Positions 35,443 to 43,427 of a stretch of 64,000 nucleotides of DNA are shown here, piece by piece. Location: NCBI GenBank assembly GCA_963669295.1, contig OY769938.1, positions 5,456,001 through 5,520,000 of the forward strand, read 5' to 3'. This DNA comes from G963669295 sp963669295 (GTDB lineage: Bacteria; Bacteroidota; Bacteroidia; Flavobacteriales_D; CALLUQ01). The translations under genes and the position numbers were made by a program. Below the pieces are notes generated by a model. The model was not told where the DNA came from. It worked only from the letters and a program-made list of their open reading frames with translations, and did no database searches. Each line of letters begins with the position of its first letter. Position 1 is the first letter of the stretch.

Positions 35443-36255
35443 ATGGACAACATTAAGGCATTAATCACATTATTACTTCTGCTTATGCTGGGTACAATGC
35501 TACAAGCACAAAACTCAAGCTTGCTCATTTATTCGGAAGATAGCGTTAAATTCCATCTTATTTTAGATAGCAAAGAGTACAACCCCATAGCACAAACTCA
35601 GGTTAAAGTAGAAGATCTTAATGCTACCAGTCATAAGGTAAAGATACTTTTTACCGAAGAAAGAGTTCAGCCTACAAAGGCAATCATTCATTTAAAATCA
35701 GGAACCGAAACTTCCTACCTTTTAAAGCGGAATAAAGAATCTAAAACCATGACTAATGAATACGATGCTATGGTAAGTACTTACGAATACAGCCTTAAGC
35801 TAGTATCGGAGCAAAGCAATGAGGCGAAAGAACAACAAGTCAGCTACGATAGTTTTACCAATGCAGTAGTGGTAACAAATAATGTTGATGTATACCAAGG
35901 GAAAAACACCTATCAAACAGCAGATAGCACCAACAATAATTCATACAATGGAAAAATAGGATGTACACCAGCTATTGATGAGTTAGCATTTAAACGCGTC
36001 CTTCAGACCATTTCTTCTCAGCCTTTTGACGATGACAAAATTTCTACCGCCAAAGGATTGTTTGTATCTAAGTGTTTTTCCTCTCAACAGATTGAAAAAA
36101 TTGTAGCACTTTTTGAGTTTGAAGACAACAAACTGGATTTTGCTAAATATGCATACACTTATGCGTATGATTTAGACAATTATGGCATAGTAGGTAATGC
36201 TTTTGACTTCAAAGCCAGTAAAGCTGAATTATTGCGTTATATCAAAAGCAAATAA
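35443..36255 (+). CDS. DUF4476-domain exported protein
   Basis: 270 residues with signal peptide (MDNIKALITLLLLLMLGTMLQAQ). The C-terminal ~95 residues, from CTPAIDELAFKRVLQTISSQ to FKASKAELLRYIKS, match the DUF4476 pattern (repeated helical ISSQPFDDDKISTAKG, FSSQQIEKIVALFEFED). The N-terminal half has an Ig-like strand arrangement (FHLILDSKEYNPIAQTQVKV). Family function is unknown. A TATTTTTG element (35394-35401) lies 42 bases upstream of the ATG. Confidence 0.82.
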   Translation: MDNIKALITLLLLLMLGTMLQAQNSSLLIYSEDSVKFHLILDSKEYNPIAQTQVKVEDLNATSHKVKILFTEERVQPTKAIIHLKSGTETSYLLKRNKESKTMTNEYDAMVSTYEYSLKLVSEQSNEAKEQQVSYDSFTNAVVVTNNVDVYQGKNTYQTADSTNNNSYNGKIGCTPAIDELAFKRVLQTISSQPFDDDKISTAKGLFVSKCFSSQQIEKIVALFEFEDNKLDFAKYAYTYAYDLDNYGIVGNAFDFKASKAELLRYIKSK

Positions 36256-36414
36256 ACACTCTTCTCTCCTCTTATTTTCATGTCATTAATTGCTCACTCA
36301 AAAGAGCTTTGCTGTTAATCATTTGTTAATTAAATTTTCATGGTTATCTAAAAAATATTGCCACCTTTGTTTAGGTTTTAATCAACGTTCTGAAAACAGT
36401 AAAAATTGAACAAC

Positions 36415-37500
36415 ATGAAAACAGTTCACAATTTCAGTGCAGGCCCGTGTATCCTTCCAAAAGAGGTGATGGAAAAAGCAGCCAAAGCAGTAGTAGAACT
36501 CGACGATATTGGCCTATCACTCATTGAAATTTCTCACAGAAGTAAGGAGTTTGTTGCCATTATGGAAAACGCTAGAGCATTGGTCAGAGAAATGATGAAT
36601 GTACCCGATAACTATTCCGTATTATTTTTGCAAGGTGGTGCTAGTCTGGGCTTTTACATCGCTGCCCAAAACTTCTTGAAAAATGGAGGTTCAGCCACTT
36701 ATGTTAACACAGGCGCATGGTCGAAAAAAGCCATTAAAGAAGCCCAGTTACTGGGCGATATCTACGTTGTTGCTTCTTCCGAAGATCAAAACTTCAACTA
36801 CATCCCAAAGGGTTTTGATATCCCTGCCGATGCCAGCTACCTTCACATCACTTCCAATAACACCATTTTCGGAACACAGTTTAAATCATTTCCCGAAAGC
36901 CCTGTGCCTGTAATTTGCGACATGTCGTCAGACATCTTCAGTAGAAGAGTAGACGTTTCGAAGTTCGCCATGATTTATGCCGGAGCACAAAAAAATATGG
37001 GGCCTGCGGGCACTACTCTGTTCATTGTTAATAATGACTTGCTACAGGAAGTAGGACGTACTATCCCTTCGATGTTAGACTTGAGAATTCATATTGATAA
37101 AGACTCTATGTTCAACACACCTCCTGTATTTGCTGTATATACTTCTATGCTTACACTAGAATGGTTAAAGGGATTGGGGGGCGTTGATGCAATTGAAAAA
37201 ATCAACCAGAAAAAAGCAGACTTGCTTTATGCTGAAATTGATGGCAATCCATTGTTTGAGGGGGTGGCTGCCAAAGAAGATCGTTCGAACATGAATGTTA
37301 CGTTCACCCTTAATAACGAGGAGCTAAAAGAAGAGTTTGACACCATGTGGAATGCCGCCAATATTAGTGGCATTAAAGGGCATCGATCGGTAGGTGGTTA
37401 CCGTGCCTCTATATACAACGCTATGCCATTGGAAAGCGTACAAACACTTGTGGACGTTATGAAAGAATTTGCTAACAAACACCAACTCATTAACCAATAA
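36415..37500 (+). CDS. serC: Phosphoserine aminotransferase
   Basis: 361 residues from ATG 36415 (a TTG three codons earlier is open). PLP enzyme converting 3-phosphohydroxypyruvate to phosphoserine. NFSAGPCILPKEVMEKA is the family start, QGGASLGFYIAAQNF and TSNNTIFGTQ are characteristic, and the PLP lysine lies in MIYAGAQKNMGPAGTTLFI. The length and the C-terminal GHRSVGGYRASIYNAMP are as expected. It is followed 3 bases later by serA, so both steps of serine synthesis from phosphoglycerate are cotranscribed. Confidence 0.97.
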   Translation: MKTVHNFSAGPCILPKEVMEKAAKAVVELDDIGLSLIEISHRSKEFVAIMENARALVREMMNVPDNYSVLFLQGGASLGFYIAAQNFLKNGGSATYVNTGAWSKKAIKEAQLLGDIYVVASSEDQNFNYIPKGFDIPADASYLHITSNNTIFGTQFKSFPESPVPVICDMSSDIFSRRVDVSKFAMIYAGAQKNMGPAGTTLFIVNNDLLQEVGRTIPSMLDLRIHIDKDSMFNTPPVFAVYTSMLTLEWLKGLGGVDAIEKINQKKADLLYAEIDGNPLFEGVAAKEDRSNMNVTFTLNNEELKEEFDTMWNAANISGIKGHRSVGGYRASIYNAMPLESVQTLVDVMKEFANKHQLINQ

Positions 37501-37503
37501 GTC

Positions 37504-38472
37504 ATGAAAATTCTTGCCAACGATGGTATTGCTCCCGCTGGAGTAGAAAAACTAGAAAAAGCCGGTTTCGAAGTTATTACTGAAAAAGTACCTCAAGAGA
37601 AATTGGTTACCGCTATCAACGAAAACAACTATGTAGGGATATTAGTACGTAGTGCCACTACCGTACGTAAAGATTTGATTGATGCCTGCCCTAACTTAAA
37701 ACTCATTGGCAGAGGTGGTGTAGGCATGGATAATATTGATGTTGACTACGCGAGGTCAAAAGGATTGGAAGTCATCAACACCCCTGCCGCTTCTTCGCAA
37801 TCAGTAGCGGAACTTGTGATGGCGCACTTGTTTAGTGCCTCCCGTTCAGTATATGACTCAAACCGACAAATGCCCAACAATGGCGCTACTGAGTTTAAAA
37901 CACTCAAGAAAAAGTACGCTAAAGGGACTGAATTGCGTGACAAAACGATTGGAATTATTGGATTTGGTCGTATTGGCAAGGCACTTGCCTCATATGCGCT
38001 TGGATGTGGTATGAAAGTAATTGCTTATGATCCTTATGTAGATATTTCTTTTGTTGACTTTCACATTTATGGTGCTGGTACTATCAAAGTAGATGTAAAA
38101 ATGGTAGGGCTTAATGAACTCTTAGCCGAAAGCGACTTTGTGTCATTACACGTGCCTAAACAAGCTGATGGTAGTGCCGTAATTGGCGCTGAAGAGTTGA
38201 GTAAAATGAAAGACGGTGTTATTATTGCTAATGCTGCTCGTGGCGGTGTAGTAGATGAAGATGCTCTAATGCAAGCACTAAATTTAGGGAAAGTAGCTCA
38301 TGCGGGGTTGGATGTGTTTGAAAGCGAGCCTACCCCAAGAGCTGACCTTTTACAACATGCTAAGCTATCACTTACACCCCATATTGGAGCAGCTACTGGA
38401 GAAGCACAAAGTAGAATTGGTACAGAATTGGCCGATAAAATCATTGCCTACTTTGGTGTACCAGTAAGCTAG
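37504..38472 (+). CDS. serA: D-3-phosphoglycerate dehydrogenase (short form)
   Basis: 322 residues, without the C-terminal ACT domain found in longer SerA proteins. The NAD-binding motif is IGIIGFGRIGKALASYALG; catalytic residues lie in ANAARGGVVDEDAL (Arg), DVFESEPTP (Glu) and TPHIGAATGEAQ (His). The N-terminal substrate region reads LIGRGGVGMDNIDV. Lack of an ACT domain suggests it is not feedback-inhibited by serine in the usual way. Gap of 3 bases after serC; terminator downstream. Confidence 0.94.
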   Translation: MKILANDGIAPAGVEKLEKAGFEVITEKVPQEKLVTAINENNYVGILVRSATTVRKDLIDACPNLKLIGRGGVGMDNIDVDYARSKGLEVINTPAASSQSVAELVMAHLFSASRSVYDSNRQMPNNGATEFKTLKKKYAKGTELRDKTIGIIGFGRIGKALASYALGCGMKVIAYDPYVDISFVDFHIYGAGTIKVDVKMVGLNELLAESDFVSLHVPKQADGSAVIGAEELSKMKDGVIIANAARGGVVDEDALMQALNLGKVAHAGLDVFESEPTPRADLLQHAKLSLTPHIGAATGEAQSRIGTELADKIIAYFGVPVS

Positions 38473-38511
38473 TCAATACTATATCATTACAATATTTAAT
38501 CAAAATAACAA

Positions 38512-38541
38512 AAAAGGTTGGGAAGTTAATCCAACCTTTTT
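38512..38541 (+). terminator. Terminator after serA
   Basis: AAAAGGTTGG / CCAACCTTTT (38512-38521, 38531-38540) with a 9-base loop and a T run. It separates serC-serA from the DUF1015 gene, although the latter follows only 31 bases later. Confidence 0.88.
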
Positions 38542-38571
38542 CGTTATTTGTGTATTCGAAATTTTCATTCA

Positions 38572-39807
38572 ATGGCAAGCATTAAACCTTTTAAAGCAAT
38601 TCGGCCTAGCAGAGATAAAGCCCACCTGGTGGCAACTCGTTCTTATGTGAGTTACAAACGACGCATTCTTAATGCCATTCTAGAAACCAACCCTTACTCT
38701 TTCTTGCATATCATTCGCCCCGAGTATGGGCAAAAAGTAAAAACCAGACCCAATACCAGGGAACGCTTTAAGAATGTGCGAAAAAAGTTTGAAGAATTTT
38801 GTGCAGATGGAACTTTTGTACAAGATCAAAAAGAGAATTTATACATCTATCGTCAAATTAAAGATGGGTTCTCATATACAGGCATTATTGCAGGGGCTTC
38901 CATTGACGACTATTTCAACCAGGTTATTAAAGTACACGAGCATACGTTAACCAAGCGTGAGCAAGTATTTAAAGAATACTTAAACATTTGTGAGTTCAAT
39001 GCTGAGCCAGTACTGTTCACATATCCTGACCACAATGTGGTGAATGCAATTGTTGAAAAACATACCCACAATCGAGCTGAAATAGATTTCAGTACTACCG
39101 ATCGTGTTCGCCATTCACTATGGATCATCGATGATGAAAGTGCTATTTCACAAATTACAAAAGAGTTTGAATCCATTTCATCTGTTTACATTGCTGATGG
39201 GCATCACCGAACTGCTTCTTCTGCTTTATATGGCAGAGAGCAAGAAGAAGCAGGAAATAATAATCCCTTACACCACTACTTCATGGCCTATTTCATCCCT
39301 GAAAGCCAATTGAATATTTATGATTTCAATCGTGTTGTAAAAGACTTAAATGGTTTAACAAAGGAACAATTCATCCAAAAGTTAAATCAACATTTTATAA
39401 TTGAGGTAAGGGAACAGCAATACTCTCCTACCAAAATCCATAACTTTAGTATGTACTTAATTGATCGATGGTACAGCCTAACAGTACGAGATGAAGCATT
39501 TAACCATGATGACCCCGTAGGAAAGCTAGATGCACACATCTTATCTGAAAAAGTGCTTGCTCCCATACTTGGTATTACCGACCTTAAAAACGACCGAAGG
39601 GTTGACTTTGTAGGAGGGCTGGAAGGCATGAATGGCTTGCAACAGCAAGTAGATAGTGGTAAAATGGAAGTTGCTTTTGGATTATACCCTGTAAGTGTAT
39701 CACAATTAAAGGAAGTAGCAGATACGAATAATATTATGCCACCTAAAACAACATGGATAGAACCTAAAATGAGAAGTGGTTTAACCATATACAGCTTAAG
39801 CAATTAA
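38572..39807 (+). CDS. DUF1015-family protein
   Basis: 411 residues from ATG 38572 (MASIKPFKAIRPSRDKA); an upstream in-frame GTG is within the terminator region and unlikely. The segments AGASIDDYFNQVIKVHEHTL, YIADGHHRTASSALYGREQE and VFGLYPVSVSQLKEVAD-like AFGLYPVSVSQ are those of DUF1015. The family is often next to serC/serA and has been linked to serine metabolism or signalling by context; the activity is not established to my knowledge. It ends 4 bases before yggS. Confidence 0.85.
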   Translation: MASIKPFKAIRPSRDKAHLVATRSYVSYKRRILNAILETNPYSFLHIIRPEYGQKVKTRPNTRERFKNVRKKFEEFCADGTFVQDQKENLYIYRQIKDGFSYTGIIAGASIDDYFNQVIKVHEHTLTKREQVFKEYLNICEFNAEPVLFTYPDHNVVNAIVEKHTHNRAEIDFSTTDRVRHSLWIIDDESAISQITKEFESISSVYIADGHHRTASSALYGREQEEAGNNNPLHHYFMAYFIPESQLNIYDFNRVVKDLNGLTKEQFIQKLNQHFIIEVREQQYSPTKIHNFSMYLIDRWYSLTVRDEAFNHDDPVGKLDAHILSEKVLAPILGITDLKNDRRVDFVGGLEGMNGLQQQVDSGKMEVAFGLYPVSVSQLKEVADTNNIMPPKTTWIEPKMRSGLTIYSLSN

Positions 39808-39811
39808 TATT

Positions 39812-40480
39812 ATGAGCATTGCCAATAACATAGCAGAGTTAAAAAACGAGATCCCTGATCAGGTAGAATTGGTAGCAGTATCTAAAACAAAACCAAATGA
39901 ACTTATACTGGAAGCCTACAATGCAGGGCAAAGGATATTTGGGGAAAACAAAGTACAAGAATTGGTACGCAAACATGAAGAATTACCAAACGATATCCAA
40001 TGGCATATGATTGGGCATTTACAACGCAATAAAGTAAAGCACATTGCTCCATTTGTACACCTCATTCATGGTATTGATAGCATGCGATTATTACAAGAAG
40101 TCAACAAACAAGCAGCAAAAAACCACCGTACCATTCAATGTTTACTACAAGTGCACATCGCCCAAGAATCTACCAAGTTTGGATTTAGTATTGAGGAAGT
40201 TGAAGCATTGCTTGGTTCAAACGAATACGCAGCTTTGAATAATGTTGAGGTAATAGGCCTTATGGGTATGGCAACTTATACAACAGATGAACAGCAAGTA
40301 AGCAATGAATTTGGTTCACTTTCAAGGTTGTATCAGGCTCTCCGCATTGCCCCTTTCCCCCATACGCGACTAGAAGTGCTCTCTATGGGCATGAGTGGTG
40401 ATTACAGCATAGCTATCAAAGAGGGAAGTACCATGGTTCGTGTAGGGAGCAAGATTTTTGGCAAGCGTCATTACTCCTGA
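39812..40480 (+). CDS. yggS: YggS-type pyridoxal phosphate homeostasis protein
   Basis: 222 residues, single-domain alanine-racemase-like barrel. PLP lysine in VELVAVSKTKPNELI; FGENKVQELVRKH, WHMIGHLQRNKVKHI and LSMGMSGDYSIAIKEGSTMVRVG are family signatures. YggS/PLPBP binds PLP and affects PLP and amino-acid balance; it has no known catalytic reaction. It overlaps the convergent downstream gene by 10 bases. Proximity to the PLP enzyme SerC is consistent with PLP supply, as inference. Confidence 0.95.
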   Translation: MSIANNIAELKNEIPDQVELVAVSKTKPNELILEAYNAGQRIFGENKVQELVRKHEELPNDIQWHMIGHLQRNKVKHIAPFVHLIHGIDSMRLLQEVNKQAAKNHRTIQCLLQVHIAQESTKFGFSIEEVEALLGSNEYAALNNVEVIGLMGMATYTTDEQQVSNEFGSLSRLYQALRIAPFPHTRLEVLSMGMSGDYSIAIKEGSTMVRVGSKIFGKRHYS

Positions 40481-41169
40481 TCGGGCTCTTCCGGAATATA
40501 CTCTACATCGCCCATCAAAATCATTCCCATTTCTATCAATTCCATATCGTAATTCAACTTAATGAGTATGGGCTGCTTTAATTCTTTTATGAAATAGTAC
40601 TGGGTATGAGCTGTATAACCGGATGCCGAAAAGCGTACCTGCAATTGATCTTCGTAGCAATTTTCCAATTTTAATTCAAAGTTACCATTCACATCACCGT
40701 TGGTCGTAGCAATAAACTTGTCACTAACAAATACTGATACCTCAGGAAATGAAATTACTTCCTTTGTTTCACGATCTATTACCTGGCCTGCAATTGTCGT
40801 TTCTCCTGCTTTCTGAATAGTAATAGTATTCGCAGCTGCTACCGAGTTTTTTAAAGCTGTCAATTGCTTCTGAGCAGTAACATCAATAGAAAACAGTCCA
40901 CTACCAAACACCAACAGAATAGCCAAACAAAAGCGACGTAATAAACGAGTGGACAATGGCTGTGGTTGAAGTCTTCTGTTAATTTGGGATAGATGAAAGC
41001 GACCACATACCCTATTGGCAGTTTGTTGTAAAGTAGATATTATTTCGGTATCTGAAGATTGAGTGAAGTCCATAACTTCCTTACTACACGAATGGCAAAA
41101 ACGCCCTTGTTGTAACTGAGTCATATTATCCCAATTTTCATGGCAAGGATCCTGAATACGTAACTTCAT
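40471..41169 (-). CDS. Membrane-anchored carboxypeptidase-regulatory-like domain protein with Cys-rich N-terminus
   Basis: 232 residues from ATG 41169, chosen because the family begins MK-(hydrophobic)-PCHENWD; the frame is open 6 codons further. Residues ~8-40 carry the conserved motif PCHENWDNMTQLQQGRFC and then HSCSKEVMDFTQS, with cysteines spaced like a zinc-binding or redox cluster. A membrane segment follows (FCLAILLVFGSGLFSI, about 80-98) and then a CarboxypepD_reg-like beta-sandwich (about 125-215, IAGQVIDRETKEVISFPEVS). The N-terminus should be cytoplasmic and the beta domain periplasmic. Homologues are common in Bacteroidota but the role is unknown. Confidence 0.75.
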   Translation of the reverse strand: MKLRIQDPCHENWDNMTQLQQGRFCHSCSKEVMDFTQSSDTEIISTLQQTANRVCGRFHLSQINRRLQPQPLSTRLLRRFCLAILLVFGSGLFSIDVTAQKQLTALKNSVAAANTITIQKAGETTIAGQVIDRETKEVISFPEVSVFVSDKFIATTNGDVNGNFELKLENCYEDQLQVRFSASGYTAHTQYYFIKELKQPILIKLNYDMELIEMGMILMGDVEYIPEEPDQE

Positions 41170-41258
41170 TGCAATTATTTTTAGCATATACCTTTCCGTA
41201 CAATTGTGTAACGAAAAAGTTCAAAAAGTAATACCTTTGCGCCTCATCAGTAAGAGTT

Positions 41259-41807
41259 ATGAGCACCAAATCACCTACAAATAAGAAAGATCAAGCTACA
41301 AAAGCCCTCATTGCCGATTTAAACTCCAACGATGACAAGTTGGTAATGAAAGCTATAAAAGCGGTACGAAGTAAGGGCAATGAGTTAATTATTCCTCATT
41401 TGATTCAAGCCGGTTTAAGCACTACAAACGAAAAAATAAAAAGCGAAGTTATAGCTATCTTGTTCGATCTGAAATCAGACCAGGCACTTGTGCCTATGAT
41501 TGAAGCATTAAATAATCCAGCCTTTAAAGCATTTCGAGAAACTTTAATTGCCAGTTTTTGGAATTCCAGATTGGATGCTAGCAACTACATGGATGTATTT
41601 GTCAAGCTGGCTATTGAAGGAGATTATATGGAATGTCTGGAGTGCTTAACTGTTATTGAAAACCTGGAAGGGCCATTTGAAGAAGGACCGGTTATGGAAT
41701 CTTTGATAATGCTGAAAGAATATTTTGCTCAAGAAGTAAAAGATGAAAAAGAAGAATTATTACGTAGTGTTCTTACCACCATCAAAAAATTGGACGATGC
41801 CTTGTAG
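41259..41807 (+). CDS. HEAT-repeat-like protein
   Basis: 182 residues, all helical with HEAT-like repeats (LVMKAIKAVRSKGNELIIPH, KIKSEVIAILFDLKSDQALV, AFRETLIASFWNSRLD). N-terminal basic region (STKSPTNKKDQATK) and acidic C-terminus (FAQEVKDEKEELLRS). Likely a protein-interaction adapter; no partner visible. A TACCTTTG element (41232-41239) is 20 bases upstream, but its expected -33 partner is not in range. Ends 3 bases from the convergent next gene. Confidence 0.75.
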   Translation: MSTKSPTNKKDQATKALIADLNSNDDKLVMKAIKAVRSKGNELIIPHLIQAGLSTTNEKIKSEVIAILFDLKSDQALVPMIEALNNPAFKAFRETLIASFWNSRLDASNYMDVFVKLAIEGDYMECLECLTVIENLEGPFEEGPVMESLIMLKEYFAQEVKDEKEELLRSVLTTIKKLDDAL

Positions 41808-41810
41808 CTC

Positions 41811-43325
41811 TTATTTTTTGAGCTGTTTCAAAAAAGCATCATAAAAAGAAATCTGCTTGATTTTAGATACTAACCATGTATTAAAATCAAAAAAGTAAAT
41901 CAAGTGATTATCTATCTCTCCCAATTCATATCTTAGGATTTTAAAAGCTTCAACTTCTTCTTGCCTGCTGTTTATTTCTGTTGCTTTCTTACCAAAGAAC
42001 TTTAACATTACCGACTCGAAATGAAAGTAGTTGTCTTTCTTCTTTAGAAATCGACTAGCTGACTTTACCAGGTTATCCAATATCTCCCAATTACCTAATT
42101 CATAGTGCACAAGCAGATTTGTTACGCGCACAATGCAATGCACATCTTCCATAATGCTTATGTCAAATTCATTCATGAGCTGATTGAGATAACGCAGTGC
42201 TTCTTTTAGTTTCCCTAAACCATAACACGCATAAAACATATAATAAGTAAACACCATTTTATCATAAACAGCCATTTGGACATTGTACTTTTTTAGTCCT
42301 TCCTTCATTTCATCTATAAAATGATATGCCTCTTCAAATCTTCCTGTTGCAAAAAAGAGTGACATTCGACATGAATAAACCACCCTTACTTTCAACACGT
42401 TAGATCGATCTGTTCTAGGTTGAATCAAGTCAATTTGTTCAATGGTGTCTTCCACTTCTTCATATTTTTCAAGCAAAAACTGCATGGCACACAAATTATT
42501 CAACACAAACAAAAAACTCTTCTGTTTTTCCCGAATAAGAACCGGATTACTTTTGAACAATTCATAGTGCTTCTTCCTGTACAAGTATGAAGTTTCATTT
42601 TCGCCCATTACTCTATAGTACTTAGAAAGTGCAAAGAACATTTGGTGTTTGGCATAAATAGATTCAGCCAATTCTTCGTCTTTTAAATATGGGCTTTCCA
42701 ACATGTCCTTGATTTCATCCAGCTCTTTTTCTCCTCGAAATGTAGATTTGGTTTTAATTACTGTAAACATCTGCACACACGCTTTACGGTATTCCAGGTA
42801 ATTACTATATAAACGCAGCATATTTTGAGCATCATCAAAGCCTGTTTCAATGAATTTGCTGATTTGCTTTACATTGCCTCGTGCATGCTCAACTTCATCT
42901 TCCCAGGCAAGTAGCTGAACAATGGGCAAGTGCATTTCGTGTTCACGAGCAAGTTTCAATGCCCGTATTATTATTTTATAACACTGGTCATATAATCCCT
43001 TATCGTACAAGAGTCTGATTTGCTCCAAATAATCACTTAGTTGAGAATCAATACTCTTTCCCGAATGGTAAGCTTTTAAGCTTTTTAACACAAGACTATA
43101 CAGGTAATTTTTGGCTACAGAAAACTGCTTAACAAACTTTTCACCTTTAAATTTCTTCAACAGTTTATCTTCCTGGTACTCATTTTGCGCATCAATAGCA
43201 TCAAAGAGTTTAACATAATTGTTTTGCTCTCCTTTTACTTGCATCGAAGCAAACACTTTAAAGTAGCGTTTCTCACTTTTTGACAGCGATTTTATCAAAT
43301 CAAACAAATCTGTTGATATCCTCAT
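41811..43325 (-). CDS. Large helical protein of unknown function
   Basis: 504 residues, almost entirely alpha-helical, with many Tyr and Lys and no signal peptide (DLFDLIKSLSKSEKRYFKVF start). The middle contains TPR-like helix pairs (SIYAKHQMFFALSKYYRVMG, YYMFYACYGLGKLKEALRYL). No enzymatic motif. I recognise it only as a conserved hypothetical of Bacteroidota. It is monocistronic and convergent with the HEAT-like gene. TPR-like assignment is by eye only. Confidence 0.65.
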   Translation of the reverse strand: MRISTDLFDLIKSLSKSEKRYFKVFASMQVKGEQNNYVKLFDAIDAQNEYQEDKLLKKFKGEKFVKQFSVAKNYLYSLVLKSLKAYHSGKSIDSQLSDYLEQIRLLYDKGLYDQCYKIIIRALKLAREHEMHLPIVQLLAWEDEVEHARGNVKQISKFIETGFDDAQNMLRLYSNYLEYRKACVQMFTVIKTKSTFRGEKELDEIKDMLESPYLKDEELAESIYAKHQMFFALSKYYRVMGENETSYLYRKKHYELFKSNPVLIREKQKSFLFVLNNLCAMQFLLEKYEEVEDTIEQIDLIQPRTDRSNVLKVRVVYSCRMSLFFATGRFEEAYHFIDEMKEGLKKYNVQMAVYDKMVFTYYMFYACYGLGKLKEALRYLNQLMNEFDISIMEDVHCIVRVTNLLVHYELGNWEILDNLVKSASRFLKKKDNYFHFESVMLKFFGKKATEINSRQEEVEAFKILRYELGEIDNHLIYFFDFNTWLVSKIKQISFYDAFLKQLKK

Positions 43326-43364
43326 AATAGGTATTTCACGAGTTGGAAAATACTACAATTCATT

Positions 43365-43398
43365 AAAAAAAGCACCCTGCATCTCAAAACAGGGTGCT
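43365..43398 (-). terminator. Terminator of the S74 surface protein gene
   Basis: AGCACCCTG (43371-43379) / CAGGGTGCT (43390-43398) with a 10-base loop, followed on the minus strand by six T residues (43370-43365). It starts 30 bases after the stop codon. Confidence 0.92.
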
Positions 43399-43427
43399 CT
43401 TATCTCGGATATGCAAAGAAACCGCAG

